A DNA stretch of 64,000 nt from Halopelagius inordinatus (GCF_900113245.1 NZ_FOOQ01000001.1:806001-870000); one strand, 5' to 3'. Positions 43,065-52,856 are shown, counted from the first letter of the stretch. Numbers and translations: made by a program. The notes: generated by a model from the letters alone, not told the origin.

Positions 43065-43079
43065 CCGGCCGCGCTCGGG

Positions 43080-43412
43080 TCACTCGCCGGCCACCGGGCC
43101 GTACCGACTTCCGAACCCGTACAGGAGGACGAACAGGACGCTGACCACGACGCCGAACGCGAGGGAGACGGCGAGTGCCTCGTGCGGCGAGACGGCGACG
43201 GCGCTCGCTTTGACGCCGACGAAGTACGCGCGGTAGAACGCGTCCGAGAACAGCGCGGGGACGAGAAAGCCGACGAGACTGACGAGTGCCGCCCCGCCGG
43301 CCCACGAGAGGCGCGTCACAGTCGAGAGTCCGCGGCGAGTCGCGTCCGCGTAAACGGCGGCGGCGGCGACGGCGCCGACGACGAGTCCGGCGGGGAGAGC
43401 GATGAGGAGCAT
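43080..43412 (-). CDS. Small three-helix membrane protein
   Basis: 110 aa from MLLIALPAGLVVGAVAAAAVYADATRRGLS. Hydrophobic helices at about 2-20, 37-55 and 79-100; the DATRRGLS and SWAGGAALVSLVGFLVP elements recur in small haloarchaeal membrane proteins. No function is known. It lies downstream of purNH on the same strand, 44 bp away. Confidence 0.7.
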   Translation of the reverse strand: MLLIALPAGLVVGAVAAAAVYADATRRGLSTVTRLSWAGGAALVSLVGFLVPALFSDAFYRAYFVGVKASAVAVSPHEALAVSLAFGVVVSVLFVLLYGFGSRYGPVAGE

Positions 43413-43456
43413 AACCGTCGCTTCGCCGGGGCGGAAAGAAACCGTTTGCGTCCCGG

Positions 43457-45079
43457 TCAGTCGTGGCGGAAACTCCGCCGCCCGGTGAACACCATCGCGA
43501 TGTCTCGTTCGTCGCAGGCGTCGATGACGTCCTCGTCGTTGACGGAGCCGCCGGGTTGGATGACGGCCTCGATACCGGCGTCTGCGGCCTCCTCGATGCC
43601 GTCCGGGAACGGGAAGAACGCGTCCGAGGCCATCACGGCACCGTCCGCACTCTTCCCTTCGGCGTGTTCCTCGGCTTTCATCGCGGCGAGGCGGACGGCG
43701 TCCACGCGAGATACCTGTCCCATGCCGACGCCGACGGTTTCGGTTCCGGAGGCAAACAGGATGCCGTTGGATTTGACGTGTTTCAGCACCTTCCACGCGA
43801 AGAGCATCGACTCCAGTTGCTCCGCCGTCGGTTCCGTCTCCGTGACGACGTCCACGTCCTCTGCGGTCGGTGCCCACAGGTCCCGTTCTTGGACGAGTCG
43901 CCCGCCGACGAGGGGTTTCTCCGTGAGTCGGTCGGTTCGCTCGCCGAGTTCGCCTACGTCGTCGGACTCCGTCCGACTGCCCGGGAGACGGAGTCTCCCG
44001 ACGTCGAGAACGCGGAGGTTCTCCTTTTCGGTCAGAACGTCGAGGGCCGCGTCGGTGTATCCGGGCGCGACGACGACTTCCTTGAACGAGTCGACGATCT
44101 GTTCTGCCGTCTCCGCGTCGCACGCGCGGTTGAGAGCGACGATGCCGCCGAACGCGCTCATCGGGTCCGTCGCGAGGGCGCGTTCGTAGGCGTCGGAGAG
44201 GGTGTCGGCGGTCGCGCATCCGGCGGGGTTCGTGTGCTTTATCACCGCCGCGGCGGGTTCGTCGAACTCCTTTATCAGGTTCAACGCGCCGTCGGCGTCG
44301 TTGTAGTTGTTGTACGACAGGGCCTTCGCGCCCTCGTTACGCTGTTCGGCGCGGACGACGCTCGCCTCCTCGCAGGCGTCGTCGGCGTAGACGGCGGCGT
44401 CTTGGTGCGGGTTCTCGCCGTAGCGCAGTTCCGAGACGCGGTCGTTCGAGACGACGCGGCGTTCGGGGAAGTCGCCGCCGTCGTCGCCTTCCACGACGAC
44501 GCCGTCGTCGGTGACTTCTGCTTTCCCCTCTGCGAACCACCGAACCGCGCGGGGGTAGGCGACGAACTCGCCCTCGTGGAGGACGCGGCGCTTCAGCGAC
44601 TCCTCGTCGTCGTCGCCGTAGACCGGGACGGCCTCTTGGGTGACGATGGGTCCGGCGTCCACCGCTTCGGTGACGACGTGGACCGTACATCCCGTCGTGC
44701 GGACGCCCGCGTCGAGGACCTGTTCGTGAGCGTCCATCCCGGGAAAGGAGGGGAGAAGCGATGGGTGGACGTTGAGCGTCGTCGGCGCGTTGTCGAGGAA
44801 CTCGGCCGTGAGCACGCGCATGTAGCCGTCGAGACAGACCAGGTCGAAGTCGTACCCCGCCAGACGTCCGAGGATTCGCTTCTCGTGGGACTCTCGGGAC
44901 TCGTCGTCCTCGCGTTCGACCACTTCCGTCGGGATACCGCGTTCGGACGCGGCGCCGACGACGGGCGCGCCCTCCTCGTTCGAGAGGACGACGGCCAGTT
45001 CCGCGTCACCGGGGGCGCGTTCGTCGATGTGCAGGAGGTTCCGTCCGCGGTTGCTCGCGAGGCCCGCAATCTTGGTCAT
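43457..45079 (-). CDS. purNH: PurN-PurH(C) fusion: GAR transformylase / AICAR transformylase
   Basis: 540 aa from MTKIAGLASNRGRNLLHI. N-terminal about 190 residues are PurN-like formyltransferase (GYMRVLTAEFLDNAPTTLNVHPSLLPSFPGMDAHEQVLDAGVRTTGCTVHVVTEAVDAGPIVTQ). The rest is the AICAR transformylase half of PurH (RYGENPHQDAAVY, ALSYNNYNDADGA, IKHTNPAGCA, SAFGGIVALN, SNGILFASG, SDAFFPFPDGIEEAADAG). The IMP cyclohydrolase half of bacterial PurH is absent; archaea use PurO instead. Divergent from purB across a 168-bp promoter gap. Confidence 0.93.
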   Translation of the reverse strand: MTKIAGLASNRGRNLLHIDERAPGDAELAVVLSNEEGAPVVGAASERGIPTEVVEREDDESRESHEKRILGRLAGYDFDLVCLDGYMRVLTAEFLDNAPTTLNVHPSLLPSFPGMDAHEQVLDAGVRTTGCTVHVVTEAVDAGPIVTQEAVPVYGDDDEESLKRRVLHEGEFVAYPRAVRWFAEGKAEVTDDGVVVEGDDGGDFPERRVVSNDRVSELRYGENPHQDAAVYADDACEEASVVRAEQRNEGAKALSYNNYNDADGALNLIKEFDEPAAAVIKHTNPAGCATADTLSDAYERALATDPMSAFGGIVALNRACDAETAEQIVDSFKEVVVAPGYTDAALDVLTEKENLRVLDVGRLRLPGSRTESDDVGELGERTDRLTEKPLVGGRLVQERDLWAPTAEDVDVVTETEPTAEQLESMLFAWKVLKHVKSNGILFASGTETVGVGMGQVSRVDAVRLAAMKAEEHAEGKSADGAVMASDAFFPFPDGIEEAADAGIEAVIQPGGSVNDEDVIDACDERDIAMVFTGRRSFRHD

Positions 45080-45247
45080 GGTGGTACCCCTACCCGCCGA
45101 GAGAAAAACAGTTACGGTCTGCGGGGGACGTCTATCCTCGTTCGTGCATACATTCAACGATAATGTGGCGTTCGGCGCGCGAATTTATACACGGTAGTGG
45201 AGACATCCATCGACACGCTTTAGGTCGGTCCGGCGGCATCCTCGCGC

Positions 45248-46651
45248 ATGGACGACCTTCCCCGGGCGGACCCTCTCTCGGCAGTCTCACCCCTCGACGG
45301 TCGCTACGCGGGCCGGACAGAACCGCTCGTCCCGTACGCGAGCGAAGCCGCACTCGTCAGGGCGCGCGTCAGAGTCGAAGCCGAATATCTGCTCGCCCTC
45401 TCGGAGCTAGATGCCACGCCGTTGTCGCTCTCTTCGGACGAACGCGCGACGCTTCGGTCTCTGTACGAGGAGTTCGACGCCGACGACGCCCGCCTCGTGA
45501 AGCGACTGGAGACGGAGGGCGCGGCGGGGTACGCCGCGACGAACCACGACGTGAAAGCCGTCGAGTACTTCCTCCGGACGGAGACGCCCGAACGCGTCCA
45601 CCCGTGGATTCACTTCGGCCTCACGAGCGAGGACGTGAACAACCTCGCGCACCGCTTGCTGGCGAAACCGGCCGCGGAGGACGTTCTTGTCCCCGCCGCG
45701 ACGGAGGTTCGCGACGAACTCGTCGAACTCGCGCGGGAGCACCGCGACACGCCGATGCTCGCGCGCACGCACGGACAACCCGCGACGCCCACGACGTTCG
45801 GCAAGGAGATGGCAGTCTACGCCGCCCGACTCGGGCGGCAACTCGGCCGCGTCCGCGAGGCGGCGGCGACTCTCTCCGGCAAACTCGCGGGCGCGTCCGG
45901 GACGTACGCCGCGCACGTCGCCGCCTACCCGGACGTGGACTGGCGGGCGTTCTCGCGGGAGTTCGTCACGGGACTCGGCCTCGAACACACCGCGCTCTCG
46001 ACGCAGGTGAACCCCTGCGACGACGTGGCGGCCCTGTTCGACGCCCTCCGCGGCGTCAACAACGTCCTCCTCGATTTGGACCTCGACGTGTGGCTCTACG
46101 TCTCGGACCGCTATCTCGGACAGGAGACCGAGGCCGGCGAGACGGGCTCTTCGACGATGCCGCACAAAGTCAACCCCATCGACTTCGAGAACAGCGAGGG
46201 AAACCTCTCGAAGGCCAACTCCGACCTCACCTTCCTCGCGGACTACGTGACCAACTCCCGACTCCAACGGGACCTCTCTGACTCGACGGTAAAGCGGAAC
46301 ATCGGCGCGGCGTTCGCACACTGTCTCGTCGGGTACGGGAAGGCGGCGACGGGTCTCCGAAAGGTCGTTCCGAACGAACGGGTGATGCGCGAAGAACTCG
46401 ACTCCCACCCCGAACTCGTCGGTGAAGCGGTCCAGACTATCCTCAGACGGGAGGGCGACACCGAGGCGTACGAACGCGTCAAGGACCTCACGCGGGGTCG
46501 CGACGTGACCATCGGCGACTTCCGCGACCTGTTCGACGAGTTGAACGTCTCAGAGTCCGTCCGCGAGGAACTGCGCGCCCTCTCGCCCGCGACGTACGTC
46601 GGACTGGGCGACGAACTCGTGGACGAACTCGACGAACCCGCGGACGAGTAG
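45248..46651 (+). CDS. purB: Adenylosuccinate lyase
   Basis: 467 aa. Acts twice in purine synthesis. Motifs: SPLDGRYAGRTEPL, HDVKAVEYFLR, HFGLTSEDVNNLAHR, ARTHGQPATPTTFGKE, STQVNPCDDV, and the mobile signature loop SSTMPHKVNPIDFENSEGN. Divergent from purNH, giving a purine gene pair. Confidence 0.95.
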   Translation: MDDLPRADPLSAVSPLDGRYAGRTEPLVPYASEAALVRARVRVEAEYLLALSELDATPLSLSSDERATLRSLYEEFDADDARLVKRLETEGAAGYAATNHDVKAVEYFLRTETPERVHPWIHFGLTSEDVNNLAHRLLAKPAAEDVLVPAATEVRDELVELAREHRDTPMLARTHGQPATPTTFGKEMAVYAARLGRQLGRVREAAATLSGKLAGASGTYAAHVAAYPDVDWRAFSREFVTGLGLEHTALSTQVNPCDDVAALFDALRGVNNVLLDLDLDVWLYVSDRYLGQETEAGETGSSTMPHKVNPIDFENSEGNLSKANSDLTFLADYVTNSRLQRDLSDSTVKRNIGAAFAHCLVGYGKAATGLRKVVPNERVMREELDSHPELVGEAVQTILRREGDTEAYERVKDLTRGRDVTIGDFRDLFDELNVSESVREELRALSPATYVGLGDELVDELDEPADE

Positions 46652-46925
46652 CGCCGAAGACGGCGTCGAGTCCGCTCTCGGGTCGCACGTCTCTTTTGCG
46701 GATACGCCGGGACGGACGCGCGCCGGAGAATTCGGGACGGACGCGACTCGGAGGCCGAGTGCGGTAGAGAACGAAAGTAGAGAGAGTCAGCCACCGACAG
46801 GACGGTGACCGAAACGTGGCACGGGTGCGGTGAGCGGAGACGCGGGTGGGCTGGACGGCGTCCGCGTCCGAGACGCGCCAGGGCTGAGGTGACGCGGGCT
46901 ACTCACCGTGCGATAGTGTTTACTC
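46652..46925. other. Intergenic stretch between purB and gdh, nothing seen
   Basis: GC-rich non-coding DNA with no supported ORF or RNA. Its right edge turns AT-rich at the gdh promoter. Confidence 0.4.
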
Positions 46926-46940
46926 GAAATAGAATAAATC
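46926..46940 (+). promoter_or_regulatory. Probable gdh promoter
   Basis: GAAATAGAATAAATC is the only AT-rich block near the gene, about 30-45 bp before the ATG, so the transcript would have a very short leader. GfcR, encoded downstream, is the likely regulator by analogy with Haloferax. Confidence 0.45.
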
Positions 46941-46970
46941 TTTTGGTGGGGTAGGGAGTAAGGGACGTAT

Positions 46971-48041
46971 ATGAAAGCTATCGCAGTCAAACAGGGGGAG
47001 CAAAAACCGTCGCTCGTGGAGAAACCGCGGCCGTCGCCCGAGGCGGGCGAGGCACTCGTCCGGACGCTTCGCGTCGGCGTGGACGGGACGGACCACGAGG
47101 TAATCGCGGGGGGACACGGCGACTACCCGGAGGGGGCGGACCACCTCGTGTTGGGTCACGAAGCCGTCGGCGTCGTCGAAGAGCCGAACGGGACGGCGTT
47201 CGAACGCGGCGACGTCGTCGTTCCGACGGTTCGACGGGCGCCGAACGGCGAAAACGACTACTTCGAACGCGGCGAACCCGACATGGCTCCGTCCGGCGAG
47301 TACCACGAACGCGGCATCGTCGGCGCGCACGGGTTCATGGCGGAGTACTTCACGAGTCCCGAGGAGTACCTCGTCGAGGTTCCGGAGGCGCTCGCGTCGC
47401 TCGGTTTCCTCGTCGAACCGCTCTCGATATCCGAGAAGGCCGTCGAACTCGCGTACGCCTCCCGTTCGAGCTTCACGTGGGAGCCCGAATCGACCATCGT
47501 GTTGGGCAACGGCAGCCTCGGCCTGCTCACGGTGGCGCTCCTCCGCGAGGACTTCGACCGACTGTACTGTCTGGGGCGACGCGAACGGCCCGACCCGACC
47601 ATCGAGATAATCGAGGAGTTGGGTGCGACGTACGTCAACTCCCGGAAGACGCCGGTCGCGGACGTGGCCGACGTCCACGAACCGATGGACTTCGTCTACG
47701 AGGCGACGGGCTACGCCAAACACGCCTTCGAGAGCATCGAGGCGCTCGCGCCGAACGGCGTCGCCGCACTGCTCGGCGTCCCCGGGCCGTGGGAGTTCGA
47801 GATAGACGGCGGGTCCCTCCACAGGGAACTCGTCTTGCACAACAAGGCGCTCGTCGGGAGCGTCAACTCGCACGTAAAGCACTTCCAAGCGGCCGCGGAG
47901 ACGCTTGCTGACCTCCCGCCGTGGTTCGTCGATTCGCTCGTCACCGGTATCCACGGACTCGACGACTTCGAGGCGGCGTTCGTCGACGACGACACCACTA
48001 TAAAAACCGCCGTCCAATTCAGCGAACATGAAGAACGTTGA
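46971..48041 (+). CDS. gdh: Glucose 1-dehydrogenase
   Basis: 356 aa zinc-dependent medium-chain dehydrogenase that oxidises glucose to gluconolactone in the semiphosphorylative Entner-Doudoroff route. Motifs: VGVDGTDHEVIAGGHGDYP, LVLGHEAVGVV, RRAPNGENDYFERGEPDMAPSGEYHERGIVGAHGFMAEYF, and VLGNGSLGLLTVALL for NADP. It overlaps gfcR by 14 nt, so enzyme and regulator are co-translated. Confidence 0.95.
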   Translation: MKAIAVKQGEQKPSLVEKPRPSPEAGEALVRTLRVGVDGTDHEVIAGGHGDYPEGADHLVLGHEAVGVVEEPNGTAFERGDVVVPTVRRAPNGENDYFERGEPDMAPSGEYHERGIVGAHGFMAEYFTSPEEYLVEVPEALASLGFLVEPLSISEKAVELAYASRSSFTWEPESTIVLGNGSLGLLTVALLREDFDRLYCLGRRERPDPTIEIIEELGATYVNSRKTPVADVADVHEPMDFVYEATGYAKHAFESIEALAPNGVAALLGVPGPWEFEIDGGSLHRELVLHNKALVGSVNSHVKHFQAAAETLADLPPWFVDSLVTGIHGLDDFEAAFVDDDTTIKTAVQFSEHEER

Positions 48042-48669
48042 CGACCTCATCGCGAGCGCGGCGGAGCTCGCAGACCGGGGGCTGTCGAAGGGCGAAATCG
48101 CCGACGAACTGAACGTCTCCCGGGAGACGGCGAGCTGGCTCGTCGAGCGAAGCGGCGTTTCGAGCCCCGAACAGGAGACAGAAGAGAAGGCGGAGACGAG
48201 CGGTCCGCACGACATCCACGTCGATTGGAGCGCCATCGGGCGCGACTCGGCGCGGATGACCCACGTCGCGCGGGCGATGGCAGACCTCCTCACGGGCGAC
48301 GGCGACGAGGTCGACCTCACCGTCGGTATCGAGAAAGCGGGCGCGCCCCTCGCGACCATCGTCGCACAGGAACTCGACACCGACCTCGGGACGTACGCGC
48401 CCGCGAAACACCAGTGGGAGGAAGGCGACATAGAGGACCTCGGAGGGTCGTTCTCGCGGAACTTCTCGCAGATTCGCGACCGCGAGTGTTACGTCGTAGA
48501 CGACACCGTCACGTCGGGGACGACGCTCCGCGAGACCATAGACGCCATCCGCGAGGAGGGCGGCCGCCCCGTGGCGTGCGTCGTCGTCGTCGACAAGCAG
48601 GGTATCGATTACGTGGACGACGTTCCGGTGTACTCGCTCATCGACGTGGTCCGGGTCGGACGCGAATAA
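48028..48669 (+). CDS. gfcR: GfcR, PRTase-like regulator of sugar catabolism
   Basis: 213 aa. N-terminal helix-turn-helix (DLIASAAELADRGLSKGEIADELNVSRETASWLVE) joined to an orotate-phosphoribosyltransferase-like domain with PRPP loop VVDDTVTSGTT (156-166). GfcR activates glucose and fructose catabolic genes in Haloferax volcanii, where it is also next to gdh. The PRTase part probably senses a metabolite. Confidence 0.93.
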   Translation: MKNVDDLIASAAELADRGLSKGEIADELNVSRETASWLVERSGVSSPEQETEEKAETSGPHDIHVDWSAIGRDSARMTHVARAMADLLTGDGDEVDLTVGIEKAGAPLATIVAQELDTDLGTYAPAKHQWEEGDIEDLGGSFSRNFSQIRDRECYVVDDTVTSGTTLRETIDAIREEGGRPVACVVVVDKQGIDYVDDVPVYSLIDVVRVGRE

Positions 48670-48722
48670 CGGATTTTTCGGCCGACGCAACTCCTTTCAC
48701 CCGCCGTCGCCTACGGTAGGGT

Positions 48723-49064
48723 ATGACCTTCGAGCCCGGAAGCGAGATGTCGAACGAAGACGTGCAAGCGCGCGTCGACGAGACCATAGCGAACAACGAC
48801 GTGGTGCTTTTCATGAAGGGTAACCGCCTCATGCCCCAGTGCGGCTACTCCGCGAAGGCGCTCGAACTCATCTCTCAGCACGTAGAGGAGTTCGAGACGG
48901 TGGACGTTCTCCCCGCTCTCGACGGCTACCGAGAGGCGCTTTCGGCCCGGAGCGACTGGGAGACGATTCCGCAGACGTACGTCGAAGGCGAGTTCGTCGG
49001 CGGCAGCGACATCCTCGAAGAACTCGACGAACGCGGCGAACTCGAAGCGACGCTGAACGCATAA
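48723..49064 (+). CDS. Monothiol glutaredoxin-like protein (Grx4 type)
   Basis: 113 aa; MSNEDVQARVDE at codon 9 is an alternative start. VVLFMKGNRLMPQCGYSAKALELI has the monothiol CGYS (usual CGFS) site, with IPQTYVEGEFVGGSDILEEL for glutathione-type binding. Likely an iron-sulfur cluster carrier. Haloarchaea use gamma-glutamylcysteine rather than glutathione. Confidence 0.9.
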   Translation: MTFEPGSEMSNEDVQARVDETIANNDVVLFMKGNRLMPQCGYSAKALELISQHVEEFETVDVLPALDGYREALSARSDWETIPQTYVEGEFVGGSDILEELDERGELEATLNA

Positions 49065-49208
49065 GTTATCCGAAAACTGAGAGTCCGACTTCGTGTCACG
49101 CTTCGAGACGCGAACCAAAGAGTAGCCCCTATATGCCCGCATCCCGTAGTTTCACGCAGGTATCGACGTCGCGCCGATAGCGCTCCGAACCACAGAACTC
49201 ATCCAACA

Positions 49209-49775
49209 ATGTCAGGCCGCGTATATCGACTCCATTCGACACTAGAACTGCCTCTCGAAGACGTCGAGGAATACTTCGACAGCTCTCCCGACCTCCCGCC
49301 GGAAATCGAGAACGTCGAGGTAACCCGGCGTAACAACACGCTCATACTCAAAGCCGTCGCCGCGGACGACAACCTGAGCAAGTACACGCCGACGGCGCAA
49401 CTGAAAGCGAGTGTCACCGAAAACCGCGTCTACGAGGAGGAACCGCCGCGCGCCGGAGGTCCCCGATGGGGCGAAGAGGAAGAAGAGGAGATTCCGTCGG
49501 AACTCGTCGAGTTCGCCTGCTTCAAGGGCGACCGTGAGACGGTCCTCCAGAACACCGCCCTGCAGTACCCGATGTTCCTCGTCCTCCGAGAGATAGCGCT
49601 CATCGCAGAGAAGGGGACGCTCACCGCCATCACCGAAATCGACGGCGACCTGGACGCGACGCGCATCGTCGAGGGCGAGAAGCGACCCGCATCCATCGAA
49701 GTCGTCGAGAACCCGAGCCAGAACGGCCAGGGCGGCGGCGGCGTCAACTGGCGAGACAACAAGTTCATCTCGTAA
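49209..49775 (+). CDS. Conserved haloarchaeal protein (DUF7110-like)
   Basis: 188 aa acidic cytoplasmic protein. RVYRLHSTLELPLEDVEEYFDSSPDLPPEIENVEVTRRNNTLILKAVAADD begins a small alpha/beta domain; an acidic stretch EEEEEEIPSELVEFACFKGDRETVLQNTALQYPMFLVLREIALIAEKGTLTAI follows. The pattern recurs widely in haloarchaea and is catalogued (from memory) as DUF7110. Function unknown. Confidence 0.75.
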   Translation: MSGRVYRLHSTLELPLEDVEEYFDSSPDLPPEIENVEVTRRNNTLILKAVAADDNLSKYTPTAQLKASVTENRVYEEEPPRAGGPRWGEEEEEEIPSELVEFACFKGDRETVLQNTALQYPMFLVLREIALIAEKGTLTAITEIDGDLDATRIVEGEKRPASIEVVENPSQNGQGGGGVNWRDNKFIS

Positions 49776-49988
49776 GGTCGGAGCCTCTGTCGCGCACCGT
49801 CCCGCGACGCACCGAATATACGCCTCTCGTTCGACCGCCACTCCGCGCGCTGAGCGGCTGAACTCTCCGTTTTTCTGCGTTCTCTCTTCGACAGGCGACT
49901 GTCGCCCGTTCCGACTCGTTGGCGTCCGTTCTCACGGTTTGCGGAGGTCAAAAGACACTTTACGCTGGTAATTATATCTCATTACACG

Positions 49989-50960
49989 ATGGCAGAAGGC
50001 TTCCCCGACTACCTCGACGTCGACTACGCGGACGGTGAAGGCGAATCACCCGAAGACTATCCGTCTATCAACGACAAGATAGAGAAGGCTATCGAAGTCA
50101 CGAAGAAGGGTCTCGAACAGTACGAGAACCCCGTCGTGATGTGGACCGGCGGCAAGGACTCGACGCTCTGTCTGTACTTCATCAAAGAGGTCGCCGAGAA
50201 ACACGGCTACGACGTGCCGCCCGCGGTGTTCATCGACCACTACCAGCACTTCGACGAGATTCACGACTTCGTCGACAAGTGGGCCGACGAGTGGGACCTC
50301 GAAGTCATCTACGCGCGCAACGAGGACGTCGGGTCCTACGTCGAGGAGAACGACCTCGAACCCGGCGACGACATCCCGGTGGACGAACTCTCGGAGCACA
50401 ACCAACACCACATCCGTAACCTGCTCGAGTACGAGGAAGACACCTTCCCGTTCCTTCTGGACACGTACGTCGGCAACCACCTCCTGAAGACGGTTGCGCT
50501 GAACGACGCCCTCGAAGAGTACGACGTCGACGGCGTCATCTCCGGCGTCCGGTGGGACGAACAGGAAGCGCGCGCCGACGAGACGTTCTTCTCGCCGCGT
50601 CACGACCCGGAGATCTACCCGCCGCACGACCGCATTCAACCCATACTCCAGTTCGACGAGTCGGCGGTCTGGGAGACGTTCTGGAACTTCGTCGTCCCCG
50701 ACACCGTCGAAGGCTTCCCCGAGGACGGCTACGTTCCCGAGTCCGCGGAGGACCTCCCGAACGGCCTCACGCAGGACGACATCCCCGTCTCGCCGAAGTA
50801 CTTCGCCGGGTTCCGCTCTCTCGGCAGCGAAGTCTCCACGGACAAGACCACGGACGAACCGGCGTGGTTGCAGGACATGGAGAACACGACCGAACGCGCG
50901 GGCCGCGCCCAGGACAAAGAGGACCTGATGGAGCGTCTGCGCGATCTCGGTTACATGTAA
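49989..50960 (+). CDS. PAPS-reductase/PP-loop (CysH-like) family protein
   Basis: 323 aa. PP-loop VVMWTGGKDSTLCLYFIKEVAEKHGY binds ATP or an adenylylated substrate; FIDHYQHFDEIHDFVDKW, VISGVRWDEQEARADETFFSPRHDPEIYPPHDRIQPILQFDES and SPKYFAGFRSLGSE fit the sulfate-activation family. The typical C-terminal redox Cys of CysH (ECGLH) is not seen, so a tRNA- or cofactor-modifying role is as likely as sulfate reduction. TATA-like DNA lies right before the ATG. Confidence 0.8.
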   Translation: MAEGFPDYLDVDYADGEGESPEDYPSINDKIEKAIEVTKKGLEQYENPVVMWTGGKDSTLCLYFIKEVAEKHGYDVPPAVFIDHYQHFDEIHDFVDKWADEWDLEVIYARNEDVGSYVEENDLEPGDDIPVDELSEHNQHHIRNLLEYEEDTFPFLLDTYVGNHLLKTVALNDALEEYDVDGVISGVRWDEQEARADETFFSPRHDPEIYPPHDRIQPILQFDESAVWETFWNFVVPDTVEGFPEDGYVPESAEDLPNGLTQDDIPVSPKYFAGFRSLGSEVSTDKTTDEPAWLQDMENTTERAGRAQDKEDLMERLRDLGYM

Positions 50961-51096
50961 GTTCGGCCCGAAACGCGCTCTCTGCGACCCACCTCTGACA
51001 CTCTCGTTTCTCTCTTCGGTCTCACGCTTCGATAGCGACGCCGCCGTCACCGCGCGAACCACAGGGGGTTAGTACCCCTCCGACGTACCGCCACCA

Positions 51097-51813
51097 ATGA
51101 CCGCATCCGGCGACTGGGTGAGTCTGTTCTCGGGCGGCAAGGACTCCGCGTGGGCGCTCTACCGGGCACTCGAAGAGGGATTGAACGTGACGAGACTGCT
51201 CACCGTCCATCCGAGCGAAGATTCCTTTATGTACCACGTCCCGGCGACCCACCTCACGTCGTTGGCCGCCGAGAGCGTCGGCATCGAACACGTCGAGGTG
51301 TACCCCGAGGACTTCGACGCGCCCAACGCCGACGACGCCACCGCGCAGGGCGACGCCGAACTCGAACCCCTCGAAGCGGCCCTCGAAGAACTTCGAGCGG
51401 AACTCGAACTCGCGGGCATCACCGCCGGGGCCATAGAGAGCGAGTACCAGACGAGTCGGATACGGGGGATGTGCGACCGTCTCGGAATCGACCTCTTTGC
51501 GCCCCTCTGGCAGGAGGACCCCCGAGAACTCGGCGAGGCGATGCTCGACGCCGGGTTCGAGATAACGATTCTGCAGGTCGCCGCGGACGGACTCGACGAG
51601 TCGTGGGTGGGACGAACGCTCGACGCCGCGGCGTTGGACGAACTGACGGAACTCCACGAGGAGTACGGCGTCCACGTCCTCGGGGAGGGCGGGGAGTTCG
51701 AGACGTTCGTCACCGACGGACCGCACATGTCCCGGCCGGTCGAACTGGAGTACGAGACGGTGTGGGAGGGGACTCGCGGCTACGTCGAGATAACCGACGC
51801 GTTCCTCGGGTAG
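51097..51813 (+). CDS. dph6: Diphthine-ammonia ligase Dph6
   Basis: 238 aa PP-loop ATPase doing the last step of diphthamide synthesis on EF-2. VSLFSGGKDSAWALYRALEEG, ITAGAIESEYQTSRIRGMCDRLGIDLFAPLW, and HVLGEGGEFETFVTDGPHM are family signatures. Pairs functionally with dph5 near the other end of the window. A second PP-loop gene lies just upstream. Confidence 0.93.
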   Translation: MTASGDWVSLFSGGKDSAWALYRALEEGLNVTRLLTVHPSEDSFMYHVPATHLTSLAAESVGIEHVEVYPEDFDAPNADDATAQGDAELEPLEAALEELRAELELAGITAGAIESEYQTSRIRGMCDRLGIDLFAPLWQEDPRELGEAMLDAGFEITILQVAADGLDESWVGRTLDAAALDELTELHEEYGVHVLGEGGEFETFVTDGPHMSRPVELEYETVWEGTRGYVEITDAFLG

Positions 51814-51893
51814 GGCGCGTCTACTTTCTCAGTCGAAAAGAGCGTCGAGGCGGTCGCAAGCGAGCCGAGACCGACGGTTCTTCGGCTACCGCC

Positions 51894-52856
51894 TCACGTT
51901 TGGAGATGCGAGTGCGCGCCGATGAGGGCGTTCGACAGGTCGAGATTGTCGATGTGTGTGTCCTCGTCGACGATGGTGTTTCGGATGTCCGCGTCGCGGA
52001 TGACGGAGTCTCGGAAGACCACCGTTCGGTCGAGCGAGGAGTTCTCGATGGTCGACCCGGCCATCACGTGGACGTTCTCTCCGAGGTCCGAGTTTTCGAC
52101 CGTCGCGGAGTCGTGGACGAAGTTCTCGCCGTCGAGATACCACGACACCGCATCGAGATAGCTCTCTGCGGTTCCGATGTCGAACCACGCGCCGTCGAAG
52201 GTAAAGGCGTGGACGTCGCCTCTCTGTTGAAGCCACTGGAGGAACCAGCCCGGTTCGTCGGGGTTGTTGCCCCCGGTGAGGTAGTCGTCGAACTTCGGGA
52301 GCGTCTCTCTCGGGAACGCGTAGCAGGCGATAGAGACGAGGGTGCTGTTGGGGTCGTCGGGTTTCTCCTCGAAGTTGACGACGCGTTCGCCGTCGAGTTC
52401 GACCAACCCGTACGATTTTGCGCGCTCTTTCGACCCGACGTCGTACGCCGCGAGCGTGGGCGTCCCCTTCGACTCGAAGAAGTCGACGAACTCGCCGATG
52501 TCGAACGACAGGAGGTTGTCGCCCGCGATGACGACGAGATCGTCGTCGACGTTCTCGCGGTCGATCAACTGTTCGAGTGCGCCGACGACGCCGAACTTCT
52601 CGTCTTCTTCGACCGTCTCCTCGACGGAGAGCGTCGGCTTCTCGTAGGACGTCTCCGCGAGATACTCCTCGAACGATTCCTCGAATCGCTCGTTCGTGCT
52701 GACGAACACCTCAGAGATACGGTCGTCGTCCTCCAGATCGTCGAAGATGATATCGATAACCGTCCCTTCGCCCACCGGGAGAAACATCTTCGGCCGGTGT
52801 TTCGTGATGGGCCACAGTCGCGTCGCGTACCCGCCGGCAAGAACCACGGCTTTCAT
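51894..52856 (-). CDS. Sugar-1-phosphate nucleotidyltransferase
   Basis: 320 aa. N-terminal MKAVVLAGGYATRLWPITKHRPKMFLPVGEGTVIDIIF is the NTP-transferase signature; VVIAGDNLLSFDIGEF holds the metal Asp; the C-terminus has beta-helix-type repeats (VENSDLGENVHVMAGSTIENSSLDRTVVFRDSVIRDADIRNTIV). Probably a dTDP- or UDP-sugar synthase feeding glycosylation. Sugar and base cannot be told. Confidence 0.9.
   Translation of the reverse strand: MKAVVLAGGYATRLWPITKHRPKMFLPVGEGTVIDIIFDDLEDDDRISEVFVSTNERFEESFEEYLAETSYEKPTLSVEETVEEDEKFGVVGALEQLIDRENVDDDLVVIAGDNLLSFDIGEFVDFFESKGTPTLAAYDVGSKERAKSYGLVELDGERVVNFEEKPDDPNSTLVSIACYAFPRETLPKFDDYLTGGNNPDEPGWFLQWLQQRGDVHAFTFDGAWFDIGTAESYLDAVSWYLDGENFVHDSATVENSDLGENVHVMAGSTIENSSLDRTVVFRDSVIRDADIRNTIVDEDTHIDNLDLSNALIGAHSHLQT

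Noticed and set aside
43463..45163. 566-codon plus-strand frame opposite purNH
   Set aside because: Mirror frame of a well-recognised gene; no domain pattern of its own.
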